A stretch of 64,000 bases of DNA from Roseococcus microcysteis (GCF_014764365.1 NZ_CP061718.1:3674501-3738500); one strand, 5' to 3'; counted from the stretch's first letter, positions 53,437-63,032 are shown. Numbers and translations: made by a program. The notes: a model not told the origin generated them from the letters alone.

Positions 53437-54453
53437 TTGCTCGAACGCAACTGGCAATCGCTGATCAAGCCGGAAAAGCTCCTCGTGGAGTCCGGCTCTG
53501 CCGATCTCCGCCAGGCCACCCTGGTGGCGGAGCCGCTGGAGCGCGGCTTCGGCATGACGCTCGGCAACGCGCTGCGCCGCGTGCTGCTGTCCTCGCTGCA
53601 GGGGGCGGCCGTCACGGGCGTGAAGATTGACGGCGTGCTGCACGAATTCAGCAGCCTCACCGGCGCGCGGGAGGATGTCACCGACATCATCCTGAACCTC
53701 AAGCAGCTCGCCATCCGTTACCAGGGTGAGGGCACCAAGCGCCTGATGCTCACGGCCACCGGTCCTGGCGAGGTGACGGCGGGCCAGATCCAGACGACGG
53801 GCGACATCGAGATCGCGAACCCGGAGCTGGTCATCTGCACGCTGGACGATGGCGCCAAGCTCTCCATGGAGCTGATGATCGGCACCGGCCGCGGCTATGT
53901 CCCCGCCGCCATGAACCGCGCCGAGGATGCGCCCATCGGGATGATCCCGGTGGATGCCATCTACTCGCCGGTCCGCAAGGTGTCCTACCGGGTGGAACCC
54001 ACCCGCGTGGGCCAGGTGACCGACTATGACCGCCTGGTGATCTCGGTGGAGACGAATGGCACGCTGGTGCCCGAGGATGCCGTGGCGCTCGCCGCCCGAA
54101 TCCTGCAGGACCAGCTGGCCCTCTTCGTCACCTTCGAAGAGCCCCGCGAAAAAGCGCGCGAGGAGGTGCATGACGACCTGCCCTTCAACCGCAACCTGCT
54201 TCGCAAGGTGGATGAGCTGGAATTGTCGGTCCGCAGCGCGAACTGCCTGAAGAACGACAACATCGTCTACATCGGCGACCTCGTTCAGAAGACCGAGCAG
54301 GAAATGCTCCGCACGCCGAACTTCGGCCGCAAGTCGCTGAACGAAATCAAGGAAGTGCTGGCCTCGATGGGTCTCGCGCTCGGCATGCCCATCACCGGCT
54401 GGCCGCCCGAGAACGTCGAGGATCTGGCGAAGAAGGTCGAAGAGCCGTTTTAA
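53437..54453 (+). CDS. rpoA: RNA polymerase subunit alpha
   Basis: This 338-aa alpha subunit has the assembly domain ([14 protein letters not shown] to about residue 235, with [20 protein letters not shown]). The C-terminal DNA-binding domain ([40 protein letters not shown]) completes it. The start is TTG 53437, where the family has MLQRNWQSL-like openings, with AAGGAG at 53422-53427 well placed. The ATG-initiated extension from 53383 overlaps rpsK and is foreign to the family. Confidence 0.97.
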   Translation: MLERNWQSLIKPEKLLVESGSADLRQATLVAEPLERGFGMTLGNALRRVLLSSLQGAAVTGVKIDGVLHEFSSLTGAREDVTDIILNLKQLAIRYQGEGTKRLMLTATGPGEVTAGQIQTTGDIEIANPELVICTLDDGAKLSMELMIGTGRGYVPAAMNRAEDAPIGMIPVDAIYSPVRKVSYRVEPTRVGQVTDYDRLVISVETNGTLVPEDAVALAARILQDQLALFVTFEEPREKAREEVHDDLPFNRNLLRKVDELELSVRSANCLKNDNIVYIGDLVQKTEQEMLRTPNFGRKSLNEIKEVLASMGLALGMPITGWPPENVEDLAKKVEEPF

Positions 54454-54535
54454 CCGCCTCAGGCGCCGGCGCGCTTCGCGCGCTGGGCTTCCGCCGCGCC
54501 ACTGGTGCGTGGGCGGGGAGGGCAGTTGGGCGGCG

Positions 54536-54554
54536 CCGGCCACCTTGTGGCCGG
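54536..54554 (+). other. Hairpin in the rpoA-rplQ gap
   Basis: CCGGCCAC (54536-54543) and GTGGCCGG (54547-54554) form a perfect 8-bp stem with a CTT loop in the 182-base gap before rplQ. No T-tract follows, so it is more likely a processing or translational structure than a terminator. The rest of the gap is GC-rich with no ORF I can support. Confidence 0.45.
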
Positions 54555-54635
54555 ATACTCAATAAGTGGTGGCCCGGCTGGGCCGCTGGTGTGATACGAA
54601 CTGTTCGCCCCGATGGGCGCTGATGGAGTGGTGTG

Positions 54636-55058
54636 ATGCGTCACGGTATGGCCAATCGGAAGCTGGGCGTCACCTCGACGCACCGCGCCGCCATGTTCCG
54701 CAACATGGCGACGAGCTTGATCAAGCACGAGCAGATCAAGACCACGCTGCCCAAGGCGAAGGAGCTGCGCCCCTACGTGGAGCGCATCATCACGCTGGGC
54801 AAGCGCGGCGACCTGCACGCCCGCCGTCAGGCCTATGCGGTGATCATGGACCAGAAGGTGGTGGACAAGCTCTTCACCACCATCGCGGACCGCTACAAGA
54901 CGCGCCAGGGTGGCTACACCCGCGTGCTGAAGGCCGGCTTCCGCTATGGCGACGCCGCCCCCATGGCCGTGATCGAACTGGTGGACCGTGACCCCGCCGC
55001 CAAGGGCCAGGACAGCGGGCCGGTGGCCGAGAAGGACGAGGCGCAGGAGGCGGCGTAA
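54636..55058 (+). CDS. rplQ: 50S ribosomal protein L17
   Basis: This 140-aa L17 is at the exit-tunnel rim. It opens [20 protein letters not shown] and contains KEQIKTT-like [20 protein letters not shown] and [20 protein letters not shown]. The last 25 residues form an acidic, alanine-rich tail. It is the final gene of the S10-spc-alpha run. Confidence 0.97.
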   Translation: MRHGMANRKLGVTSTHRAAMFRNMATSLIKHEQIKTTLPKAKELRPYVERIITLGKRGDLHARRQAYAVIMDQKVVDKLFTTIADRYKTRQGGYTRVLKAGFRYGDAAPMAVIELVDRDPAAKGQDSGPVAEKDEAQEAA

Positions 55059-55084
55059 AGCTGACACTCCGTCCTGCGGGCAAG

Positions 55085-55115
55085 AAAGGCGAGGGGGCAA
55101 CCCTCGCCTTTTTTT
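55085..55115 (+). terminator. Rho-independent terminator of the ribosomal-protein run
   Basis: AAAGGCGAGGG (55085-55095) pairs with CCCTCGCCTTT (55101-55111) around a GGCAA loop, and the T-run extends through 55115. This is the clearest intrinsic terminator in the window and lies 26 bases after the rplQ stop. Confidence 0.92.
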
Positions 55116-55197
55116 ATGGCCGCCTGTCGAGATAGGCTGGGCCAGCGGCTCATGGTGTCGAGGGCATTCGCCCTCACCCTGAACCGGAGAAGACACC

Positions 55198-55551
55198 ATG
55201 GAATACGTGATGCTGTTCGCGGAGACGCCCGCCGAGCGAGGCCGCCGCGAGACCCAGGATGCTCCCGCCTATTGGGGTGCCTGGAGCGCCTACATGGAGG
55301 CCCTGCAAGCCGCGGGTGTCATGCGCGGTGGCGCTGGGCTGCTGCCGCCCGAAGCAGGCACCACGCTGCGTCTGCGTGGTGCGGAGCGCCTGGTGCAGAC
55401 CGGCCCCTTTGCCGACAGCGAGGAACAACTGGGCGGCTATGTGCTGCTGGATGTGCCCAACCTCGATGCCGCGCTGGAATGGGCGGCCCGTGCGCCCTGC
55501 GCCGGGGCCGGGGCCGTCGAAATCCGTCCCATCCTCCCGGCGGGGGGCTGA
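55198..55551 (+). CDS. YCII/DGPF-domain protein, paralogue 1
   Basis: This 117-aa protein is of the YCII-related DGPF family. It opens MEYVMLFAETPAERG, with AWSAYMEALQAAGVMRGG and the family segment LVQTGPFADSEEQLGGYVLL. It ends AVEIRPILPAG. Such proteins are nearly always encoded beside ECF42-type sigma factors; their biochemical role is not established. A second paralogue starts 3 bases after the stop. Confidence 0.82.
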   Translation: MEYVMLFAETPAERGRRETQDAPAYWGAWSAYMEALQAAGVMRGGAGLLPPEAGTTLRLRGAERLVQTGPFADSEEQLGGYVLLDVPNLDAALEWAARAPCAGAGAVEIRPILPAGG

Positions 55552-55554
55552 CCC

Positions 55555-55890
55555 ATGCAGGCCATGCTGCTTTTCGCCCAGCCTCCCGGGCGCATGGGCG
55601 TCGCCGCCACCCTCGCCGCCTGGACCGCCTATATGGATGCGATGAGGACCGCCGGCGTGATGCGGGGTGGACAACGCCTGGCCGCGCCGGATGCCGCCAC
55701 CACGCTGCGCCTCAAGGATGGCGTCCGCCACGTTCAGGACGGCCCCTATGCCGACAGCCCTGAGCAACTGGCTGGCTTCGTGGTGATCGAGGTACCCGAC
55801 ATGGCCGCCGCGGTGGAGTGGGCGGCCCGTTGCCCGGGCGCCATCGACGGGGCGGTCGAAATCCGCCCTCTGCTGCCGCCTCCTGCGTGA
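55555..55890 (+). CDS. YCII/DGPF-domain protein, paralogue 2
   Basis: This 111-aa protein is clearly related to its upstream neighbour (AWTAYMDAMRTAGVMRGG, VQDGPYADSPEQLAGFVVIE, EIRPLLPPP), so the pair arose by tandem duplication. It retains the DGP(F/Y) motif from which the family is named, whereas paralogue 1 has TGPF. Its stop overlaps the sigma-factor GTG as GTGA (55887-55890), indicating translational coupling. Confidence 0.82.
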   Translation: MQAMLLFAQPPGRMGVAATLAAWTAYMDAMRTAGVMRGGQRLAAPDAATTLRLKDGVRHVQDGPYADSPEQLAGFVVIEVPDMAAAVEWAARCPGAIDGAVEIRPLLPPPA

Positions 55891-57088
55891 GTGCGGCCCG
55901 GGCGGCTGAGCAGGCGGCGCGGGGGCCTATGGTCGCCTCGTCGCCCTGCTGGCCGCCCGCACCGGTGACGTGGCGGCCGCCGAGGACGCTTTGTCCGATG
56001 CCTTCCAATCCGCCTTGCGCCATTGGCCAGGGACGGGTGTGCCGGATCGGCCTGAGGCGTGGCTGCTCACGGTCGCCCGGCGCAGGCTTGGGCATGCCCG
56101 GCGCCACCGCGGCGTGGCGGATGGGGCACGTGTCGCGCTGGAATGGCTCGCCATGCCCGATTCACCGGAGGAATTGCCGGACCGGCGACTGCAGCTCATG
56201 CTGGTCTGCGCACACTCCGCCATCGCGGCGGAGGCCCGCGCGCCGTTGATGCTTCAGACGGTGCTGGGCCTCGATGCGGCGCGCATCGCCTCCTGCTACC
56301 TGACTTCACCCGCGGCCATGGCGCAGCGCCTGGTTCGTGCCAAAGCGCGGATCCGCACCGCGGGCATCCCCTTCGAACTGCCAGGGCCGGAGGCGCTGCC
56401 GACCCGCCTCGCCTCTGTGTTGGAGGGCATCTACGGCGCCTATGGCACGGGTTGGGCGGATGTCTCCGGGGCCGATGCCGCGGTGCGCGGATTGGCGGAG
56501 GAGGCGATCTGGCTCGCCCGTGTCGTGGTGGCTCTCAGCCCCGATCCCGAGGCGCGCGGCCTGCTCGCCATGATGCTCCATGCCGAGGCGCGGCGCCCGG
56601 CAAGGCGGAGTGGTGGCGCCTATGTTCCGCTCTCGGAGCAGGACACGGCACTATGGTCACACCCCATGATGGCCGAGGCGGAGGCGCTGTTGCGCGAAGC
56701 CGCCAGGGCCGGGACCTTGGGGCGCTTCCAGCTCGAGGCGGCGATCCAATCCTTCCACATCTCCGCTCGCCTGACGGGGCAACGGGCGGACGGCGCCCTG
56801 CTCGCGCTCTACGACGCCTTGGCGGACATCGCGCCCACGGCCGGGGTGCTGGTCGCCCGCGCCGCTGCCCTGGCCGAGGCCGGGTATCCGGCTGCCGCCC
56901 GCACGGCGCTGGATGCCCTGGAGCCTGAGCTCGCGCGGCACCAACCCTGGTGGGCCACGCGGGCCCGTGTCATGGCCCTGCTGGGGGATGCCTCAGGCGC
57001 GCGGGAGGCGGCACGGCGTGCGGCGGCGTTGACCGAGGATCCCGCCGTGCGCGCGTTCCTGCTGGCTGGCCTGTTCCAATCCGCATAG
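55887..57088 (+). pseudogene. ECF42-type sigma factor, N-terminus frameshifted at a G-run
   Basis: This is an extracytoplasmic-function sigma factor of the DGPF-associated group. It has sigma-2 and sigma-4 regions (AAEDALSDAF, PDRPEAWLLTVARR, LQLMLVCAHSAI) and a long C-terminal helical TPR-like domain with MMLHAEARRPAR and LARHQPWWATRARVMALLG. The natural start is GTG 55887 (SAARAAEQAARG). The next family residues, AYGRLVALLAARTGDVAAAE, lie in the -1 frame after the five-G run 55921-55925. One added G gives a 400-aa protein, the family's usual size. Read literally, only a truncated form from GTG 55970 remains, lacking most of region 2.1. Confidence 0.82.
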
Positions 57089-57121
57089 ACAAGCCCGCCC
57101 ATCGCGCGGATGGTCCGCCGC

Positions 57122-58315
57122 ATGACAATATCCAAGACGGTCGCCGTGGTGGGCGCCGGCCCCGCGGGCCTCATGGCCGCGGAGATTCTGGCCCAGGGCG
57201 GCGCGCGCGTCACGGTCTATGACGCCATGGCCCGGCCGGGCCGCAAATTCCTGCTGGCGGGGCGGGGTGGGTTGAACCTGACCCACAGCGAGGCCCTGCC
57301 GCGCTTCCTCACCCGCTATCCCGCGCCCATGCGCGCCTTCATCGAGGCCTTCCCACCCCAGGCGCTCATCGCCTGGTGCGAGGCGCTGGGTCAGCCGGTC
57401 TTCACCGGCAGTTCGGGCCGCGTCTTCCCGGTGGCGATGAAGGCTTCGCCCTTGCTGCGTGCCTGGCTGCGGCGGCTGGAGGCGCTGGGCGTCGCGCTCC
57501 AGGCCGGCTGGCGCTGGCGGGGCTTCGGGACGGGCACCACCCTGCGCTTCGACCAGGGCGAAGTGGCGGCCGATGCCGTCATCCTGGCCTGCGGCGGTGC
57601 GTCCTGGCCGCAACTGGGCAGCGACGGCGCCTGGGTCGGGGCCTTTCCCGCAGCGGCCGTCGCGCCCCTCGCGCCCGCGAACATGGGCTTCGAGGTCGCA
57701 TGGTCCGCACCCTTCGCGGAGCGTTTCGCCGGGACGCCGCTGAAGCGCATCGCGCTCAACGCGCGCGGTCAGTCCTGGCGCGGCGAGGCGATGGTCTCGG
57801 CGCGCGGCATCGAGGGCGGCGTCGTCTATGCCGCGGCGGCCACCCTGCGCGCGGCCACCCCCACCACCATCAGCCTCGACCTGAGGCCCGACCTCGACCT
57901 CGCCACGCTACGCGCCCGGCTGGGCGCTGGCGCGCAATCCCTGGCCAACCGGCTGCGCCGCGCGGGTCTTGCCCCGGTCGCCGCCGGGCTGGTGCAGGAG
58001 GCGTTGCGCGCCGGCGCCCGGCGGGAGGACATCGCGGGATTGGTGAAGGCGCTGCCTCTCCGGCTGGAGGCGCCCATGGGCCTGGCCCGCGCCATCTCGA
58101 CGGCGGGCGGGCTGCGCTGGGAGGAGCTTGACCCGCGCCTGATGCTGCGCGACCGCCCCGGCATCTTCTGCGCCGGCGAGATGCTGGACTGGGAGGCCCC
58201 CACGGGCGGCTACCTGCTGCAAGGATGCTTCGCCACCGGCCAGGCGGCGGGGCGGGGGGCGCTGGACTGGCTCAGATCGCCTTGGGCGGCACCAGCGACA
58301 TCAGCCGGTTCCTGA
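57122..58315 (+). CDS. BaiN/HI0933-like NAD(P)/FAD-dependent oxidoreductase (TIGR03862 type)
   Basis: This 397-aa flavoprotein has the FAD-binding dinucleotide motif VVGAGPAGLMAAEIL at about residues 10-24. The family-specific GRKFLLAGRGGLNLTHSE and FTGSSGRVFPVAMKASPLLR motifs follow. The C-terminal FAD contact is CAGEMLDWEAPTGGYLLQGC. Members of this family are mostly uncharacterised reductases. ATG 57122 (MTISKTVAV) is preferred over ATG 57110. The last 44 bases overlap the convergent SDR gene. Confidence 0.85.
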   Translation: MTISKTVAVVGAGPAGLMAAEILAQGGARVTVYDAMARPGRKFLLAGRGGLNLTHSEALPRFLTRYPAPMRAFIEAFPPQALIAWCEALGQPVFTGSSGRVFPVAMKASPLLRAWLRRLEALGVALQAGWRWRGFGTGTTLRFDQGEVAADAVILACGGASWPQLGSDGAWVGAFPAAAVAPLAPANMGFEVAWSAPFAERFAGTPLKRIALNARGQSWRGEAMVSARGIEGGVVYAAAATLRAATPTTISLDLRPDLDLATLRARLGAGAQSLANRLRRAGLAPVAAGLVQEALRAGARREDIAGLVKALPLRLEAPMGLARAISTAGGLRWEELDPRLMLRDRPGIFCAGEMLDWEAPTGGYLLQGCFATGQAAGRGALDWLRSPWAAPATSAGS

Positions 58316-59042
58316 GCCCCGGCGGCAAGGCGCCCACGATCCGCGAGATCACGTAAAGGCGGCGCGGGTAGACGATGCGCAGCTTCCCCCGCTCGATTCC
58401 CTTCAGCGTGCGCGCCGCCGCCTGCTCGGCCGTCATCAGCCAGGGCATGGGGAAGGCGTTGCGCTCGGTCATCGCGGTGCGGACGAAGCCGGGGCAGACC
58501 GCGTGCAGCCGGATGCCGCGCGCGCGCTCGGTGGCGTCCCGTGCCTCGGTCCAGCGCTGCACCGTGGCCTTGCTGGCGCTGTAGGCGGGGGCGGAGGGGC
58601 CGGCCACGAAGGCCGCCAGCGAGGCCACCACCGCCACATGCCCGCGCCATCCATCGGGGCCGGGCGTCTGTTCGGCCATCACCTGCAGGGCGGGCAGGGT
58701 GGTGTTCATGGCGCCCAGGATATTCGTCTCGAAGATGTCGCGCGCGGCGGTCGCGGCCTCGGTCGCGTGGCCCGTGCCGGCGCTGACGCCCGCATTGGCG
58801 ATGACCAGGTCCAGCCGCCCCGCGTGAAGAATCCAGTCATCCATGGCCGCGCCGTCGCGCACATCCACGCAGCGCGTATGGACCTCGGCGCCCAGGGCGC
58901 GGCAGGATTCCGCCACGGCCTCCAGCACCTCGGCACGGCGGGCGCCAAGGTGCAGCGTGGCGCCAGGCCGCGAGACGGCGCGCGCCAGCGCCGCCCCCAG
59001 GCCGGAGGAAGCGCCCGTGATCAGCACATGGTCGAAGGGCAT
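58272..59042 (-). CDS. Short-chain dehydrogenase/reductase
   Basis: This 256-aa classical SDR has the cofactor motif TGASSGLG (9-16) and ANAG near residue 82. The catalytic triad residues are Ser141, Tyr154 and Lys158 (YSASK). The end RLYVISRIVGALPPGLRNRL suggests membrane association, as in lipid- or long-chain-acting SDRs, but the substrate is not determined. ATG 59042 (MPFDHVLITG) is chosen over a start at 59282 that would overlap yicC. It is divergent from yicC with 39 bases between the starts. Confidence 0.87.
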   Translation of the reverse strand: MPFDHVLITGASSGLGAALARAVSRPGATLHLGARRAEVLEAVAESCRALGAEVHTRCVDVRDGAAMDDWILHAGRLDLVIANAGVSAGTGHATEAATAARDIFETNILGAMNTTLPALQVMAEQTPGPDGWRGHVAVVASLAAFVAGPSAPAYSASKATVQRWTEARDATERARGIRLHAVCPGFVRTAMTERNAFPMPWLMTAEQAAARTLKGIERGKLRIVYPRRLYVISRIVGALPPGLRNRLMSLVPPKAI

Positions 59043-59081
59043 CGCTGGACTCCCGGGGCGCGGCGCGGGACAAGCCGCGAC

Positions 59082-59981
59082 ATGACAATATCCCTGCAAA
59101 GCATGACGGGCTTCGCGCGGGAAGCCGGAACCCTGCCGGACGGCGCCGCCTATGCCTGGGAACTGAAAAGCGTGAACGGGCGCGGCCTGGACCTGCGGCT
59201 GCGCCTGCCGGGCGGCTTCGACGCGCTGGAACCCGCCCTGCGCGAGGCCGCCGCGCGGCGGTTGAAGCGGGGCAACGTCCAAGTGGGGCTGGCGCTGCGG
59301 GCCGAGGCCCGCCCCAGCCTCGCGCCCGACCCCGTGGCGCTCGACCAGGCGGTGCGGCTGGCGCAGGAACTGGCCCAGCGCCTGGGCGCGCCGCCCCCTC
59401 GCGCCGAGGCCCTGCTGGCCCTTCCCGGCGTCATGCGCGCCGAGACCACCGAACCCGACGAGGCCGCCGAATCCACCCGCCGCGCGGCCCTGCTGGCGGG
59501 GTTCGAGCGGGCGCTGGATGGCCTCCTCGCCTCGCGCGGCGCGGAGGGGGCGCGGCTGGCGGCCATCCTCACGGCGCTTCTCGACGAGATCGAGGCCCTA
59601 TGCGCCGCGGCCGCCGCCGAGGCCGCGACCCAGCCCGCGCAGCAGCGCGACCGATGGCTGGAAAGCCTGGCCACCCTGCTCGACGACAAGGCCCGTGCCC
59701 GTATCCCGGAGGAGCGGCTCGCGCAGGAAGTGGCGCTGCTCGCCACGAAATCCGATGTGCGGGAGGAGCTGGACCGCCTGGCCGCCCATATCGCCGCCGC
59801 CCGCGCCCTGGTGGCGGCGGGCGAGGGGGCGGGCCGCAAGCTCGATTTCCTCGTGCAGGAATTCGTGCGCGAGGCGAACACCCTGTGCAGCAAATCGGCC
59901 AGTGTCGCGCTGACGCGCACGGGCCTTGACCTCAAGGCGGCCATCGAGCGGCTGCGGGAGCAGGCGGCGAATGTCGAGTGA
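59082..59981 (+). CDS. yicC: YicC family protein (endoribonuclease-type)
   Basis: This 299-aa protein has the YicC N-terminal signature SMTGFAREAG and ELKSVNGRGLDLRLRLP. The C-terminal DUF1732 region contains EERLAQEVALLATKSDVREE and GRKLDFLVQEFVREANTLCS. YicC proteins have been linked to RNA cleavage and stationary-phase survival. gmk starts inside its last codons (11-base overlap), the conserved yicC-gmk pairing. Confidence 0.92.
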   Translation: MTISLQSMTGFAREAGTLPDGAAYAWELKSVNGRGLDLRLRLPGGFDALEPALREAAARRLKRGNVQVGLALRAEARPSLAPDPVALDQAVRLAQELAQRLGAPPPRAEALLALPGVMRAETTEPDEAAESTRRAALLAGFERALDGLLASRGAEGARLAAILTALLDEIEALCAAAAAEAATQPAQQRDRWLESLATLLDDKARARIPEERLAQEVALLATKSDVREELDRLAAHIAAARALVAAGEGAGRKLDFLVQEFVREANTLCSKSASVALTRTGLDLKAAIERLREQAANVE

Positions 59982-60612
59982 AGCCCCCAAACCCAGCCGG
60001 CGCGGCGTCTGCCTCGTGCTGGCGGCCGCCCCCGGCGCGGGCAAGACCAGCGTCTCCCGCGCCCTGCTGGCCGTGGAGCCGGAGCTGGAACTCTCCATCA
60101 GCGCCACCACCCGCGCCCCCCGCCCCGGCGAGCAGGAGGGGGTCCATTACTTCTTCCGCAGCGCCGCGGAATTCGACGCCATGGCCGAAGCCGGTGAGCT
60201 GCTGGAACATGCCCGCTTCCTGGGCCGCGCCTATGGCACGCCGCGCGCGCCGGTCGAGGCCGCGCTGGCGGCGGGGCGCGACGTGCTGTTCGACATCGAA
60301 TGGCAGGGCCACCGCCAGCTCCGCGCCAAGCTGCCCGAGGATGTGGTGGGGGTCTTCCTGCTCCCGCCCTCGCTGGCCGAGCTGGAACGGCGCCTGAACG
60401 CCCGCGCCCAGGACACGCCGGAGGAGATCGCCCGCCGCATGGAGGCGGCGCGGCACGAGATGGAACACTGGCACGAATTCGACCACATCCTGGTCAATGA
60501 CGATTTCGACCGGACCGTGAGCGACGTGCGCGCCATCCTGCACGCCGCCCGCACCGAGCGGGACCGGTTGCCCGGCATGGCCGCCTTCATGGAGACCCTG
60601 CTCGGTGCATGA
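59971..60612 (+). CDS. gmk: Guanylate kinase
   Basis: This 213-aa GMP kinase has the P-loop AAPGAGKTS (19-27) and the GMP-binding SATTRAPRPGEQEGVHYFF segment. FDIEWQGHRQL and the lid/C-terminal region (NDDFDRTVSDVRAIL) also fit the family. The first P-loop residues read AAP rather than the more common GPS, as in a number of alphaproteobacteria. ATG 59971 lies within yicC, and the next gene's GTG start overlaps its stop by 8 bases. Confidence 0.95.
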   Translation: MSSEAPKPSRRGVCLVLAAAPGAGKTSVSRALLAVEPELELSISATTRAPRPGEQEGVHYFFRSAAEFDAMAEAGELLEHARFLGRAYGTPRAPVEAALAAGRDVLFDIEWQGHRQLRAKLPEDVVGVFLLPPSLAELERRLNARAQDTPEEIARRMEAARHEMEHWHEFDHILVNDDFDRTVSDVRAILHAARTERDRLPGMAAFMETLLGA

Positions 60613-61540
60613 GGCGGCCCTGGTGGTGCTGGAGGTGGTGGCCCCCATCTTCGCCATCATCCTGATGGGCTACCTGGCCGCCCGCCGCCGCTGGATCCAG
60701 GAGGCGGGCTTCGCGGGCATGAACGCCTTTGCCTTCAGCCTGGCCGCGCCGGCCCTGTTGTTCACCGCCGGCACGGCGGGGCACACGGGCGGGGGGCTGG
60801 CGGCGCTGGCCTTCTTCCTGGGCTGCGGTGTGCTCTATGCCTTCACCCTCTGGGGCGCGGGGCGCGTGGGCATCCCTTTGGGGGCGGCGAACGCGCTGGG
60901 GCTGAACGTCACCTTCGGCAACACGGTCATGATGGGCATTCCCCTGGTGGCCGCGGCCTTCGGCCAGGCGGGGCTTTCGGTGCTGCTGGCCATCCTGGCG
61001 CTGCACGCCATGCTGCTGCTCGGGGTCGGGACAGTGGTGGCCGAGTTGGCGCAGAACAATGGCGCGCGGCCGCTCATGCTGCTGCGAAGCACCCTCGCGG
61101 GTGTGGCGCGCAACCCGGTGGTGATGGCGGTCTTCCTCGCCCTGATCTGGAGCAGCCTTGGCCTGCCGGTGCCGGCGGCGGCGCGCACCACGCTGGAGAT
61201 GTTGGGCGCCGCCACGCCCCCGCTCGCGCTGTTCTGCCTGGGGGCGAGCCTGACGGGCTTTGCCGCCGCGGGCCTCTGGGCGCAGACGGGGGTGATGGTG
61301 GTGCTGAAGCTGGCCGCTCTCCCCTTGCTGGTCTGGGGCTTCTGCCGCCTGCTGGGGGTAAGCGAGTTCGAGACCTCCGTCGCCGTGCTCACCGCCGCCC
61401 TGCCCACCGGCGCCAATGCGTTCCTGCTGGCGCGGCGCTATGCCACGGGGGCCGATGGCTCGGGGGCGGCGGTGCTGATCTCGACGGTGCTGTCGGTGGT
61501 GACGCTTTCGGCGCTGTTGACGCTATTCCGGGCGGGGTGA
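60605..61540 (+). CDS. AEC-family transporter
   Basis: This 311-aa protein of the auxin-efflux-carrier (AEC) family has about ten transmembrane helices in two five-helix halves. Family features are LEVVAPIFAIILMGYLAARR at the start, NVTFGNTVMMGIPLVAAAFG in the fourth helix, and TAALPTGANAFLLARRYATG near the end. Such carriers move organic acids or amino-acid-like compounds; the substrate is unknown. GTG 60605 overlaps gmk by 8 bases, suggesting co-translation. Confidence 0.85.
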   Translation: MHEAALVVLEVVAPIFAIILMGYLAARRRWIQEAGFAGMNAFAFSLAAPALLFTAGTAGHTGGGLAALAFFLGCGVLYAFTLWGAGRVGIPLGAANALGLNVTFGNTVMMGIPLVAAAFGQAGLSVLLAILALHAMLLLGVGTVVAELAQNNGARPLMLLRSTLAGVARNPVVMAVFLALIWSSLGLPVPAAARTTLEMLGAATPPLALFCLGASLTGFAAAGLWAQTGVMVVLKLAALPLLVWGFCRLLGVSEFETSVAVLTAALPTGANAFLLARRYATGADGSGAAVLISTVLSVVTLSALLTLFRAG

Positions 61541-61548
61541 GGCCTCAC
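61537..61548. other. 12-bp palindrome across both convergent stop codons
   Basis: GTGAGGCCTCAC is a perfect palindrome in which the AEC transporter TGA and the opposing ppx TGA are mirror images, with only four bases between the genes. It is probably a consequence of packed convergent ends rather than a protein site. Confidence 0.35.
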
Positions 61549-63028
61549 TCCACCTCCAGCGACGCCTCCAGCCCCAACGCCACCGCCAGCGCGTCCAGCC
61601 GCCGCAGCACGCTTTCGCCCGCGAAGACGCCGGCCCCCTGGTCGAGGCGCAGCACCAGCCGCTGCCCGCGCCGTTCGAGGTGCGTGGCTTCCAGCAGCGA
61701 GGGCACGCCGCCCGAAAGGGTGTAGCCCAGCCGCAGCGCGGCCCCGAGGGTCTCGGCCCGGCGCGTGGTGGCGGCCGAGAGCAGCAGCCGCGCCGGGGCC
61801 AGGAAGGGCGCCAGCGGGTCGGCCTCGTAGCGCAACGCCGCCACCAGCGCGAGATAGGCGCGGGCATGGTGGTCCAGCCCCACCCCGTGCAGCCGCAGCA
61901 GCCGCAGGAAGGCCTGTTCGGCGCGGTATTCAGGGTGGTCGCGGCTGCCGCTGTCGCTGATCCAGCAGGCGGCGGCCCGCAGGGCGCTGTCGGCCTCGCC
62001 CTCCTCGGCCAGGGGTTCCAGCCAGCGCAGCAGGGCGGGCGGCAGGCCCATGTCGCGCCCATTGCGCTGCGCGATCTCACGCGCGGCGGCCAGCAGGGGG
62101 TCCTCGTCGCGCTCGCGGGGGGGAGGCGTTGGGCATACCAGCCCTCGCGCAGCCCATTCGCCGAGAAGACCACCCGCGCCGCACCCGAGGCACGCAGCAA
62201 CCGGCGCATCACCACCGCGGCGAAGGGCAGGTCCGCCAGGCGCTTGCTGGGCGCGGCCGGCATCCGCTCCAGCGACTTGCGCGGCGCGTTCATGATGACG
62301 CCCGCGAGGTCCCGTGCCTCCTCCCGCCGGATGGCGTAGTGGTGGACGATGTTGAGCGGATAGCCCGTCTGCACGATGTGGATGCGCGCCAGCGCCCGGA
62401 AGGTGCCACCCACCAGGAACAGGTCCTTCAGCGGCGTGGCGCCCAGCCAGGGCACGGATTTCAGCTCGGCCTCCGCGATGGCACGGGCGCGGGTGGCATC
62501 GCCCTCCGCCCGCTCGCCCAGGCGGATGGTGCCGATGGGGAGCGAGGCCGTGTCGGTGATGCGCCCCTGCGAGAGCCGCACCAGTTCGAGCGAACCCCCG
62601 CCCAGGTCGCCCAGCACGCCATCGGCCATGGGCACGCCCAGCAGCAGGCCCTCGGCCGAGAGCCGGGCCTCCTCCTCGCCGGTGAGCACGTTGAGGCGCG
62701 CGCCGGGCATGACGCGGGCCATCTCCTCCAGGAACTGCGCGCCGTTGGTGGCGTCGCGCACGGCGGCGGTGGCCATCACCTCCAGCGGTTCGGCGCCCAT
62801 GCCGCGCGCCAGGGCGTGGTAGCGGCCGAGCACGGTGAGGGCCTGGGCGGCGGCGGCCTCGTTCAGTTCGCCGGTGGTGTGCAGACCACGGCCCAGCCCC
62901 AGCACCGCCTTCTCATTGAAGATGACATGCGGGTTGCGGCTGAGCCCCTCATAGACCACCAGCCGCACCGAGTTGGAACCCAGGTCCACCACGCCGGTGC
63001 GGATGCGGGTGGTGATGTGCGAATCCAT
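61545..63028 (-). pseudogene. ppx: Exopolyphosphatase Ppx/GppA, split by a one-base deletion in a homopolymer
   Basis: Ppx degrades polyphosphate from its ends. The N-terminal actin-like ATPase domain is intact from ATG 63028: GVVDLGSNSVRLVVYEG, then MATAAVRDATNG, LGDLGGGSLELVRLS and the FLVGGTFRALARIH segment. After WYAQRLPP the frame breaks at the run of seven G on the + strand (62117-62123). The expected continuation RERDEDPLLAAAREIAQRNG and the HD-type C-terminal domain follow in the shifted frame to the stop at 61545. Restoring one base gives 494 aa. Its start is 4 bases after the ppk stop. Confidence 0.87.
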
Positions 63029-63032
63029 ACAG

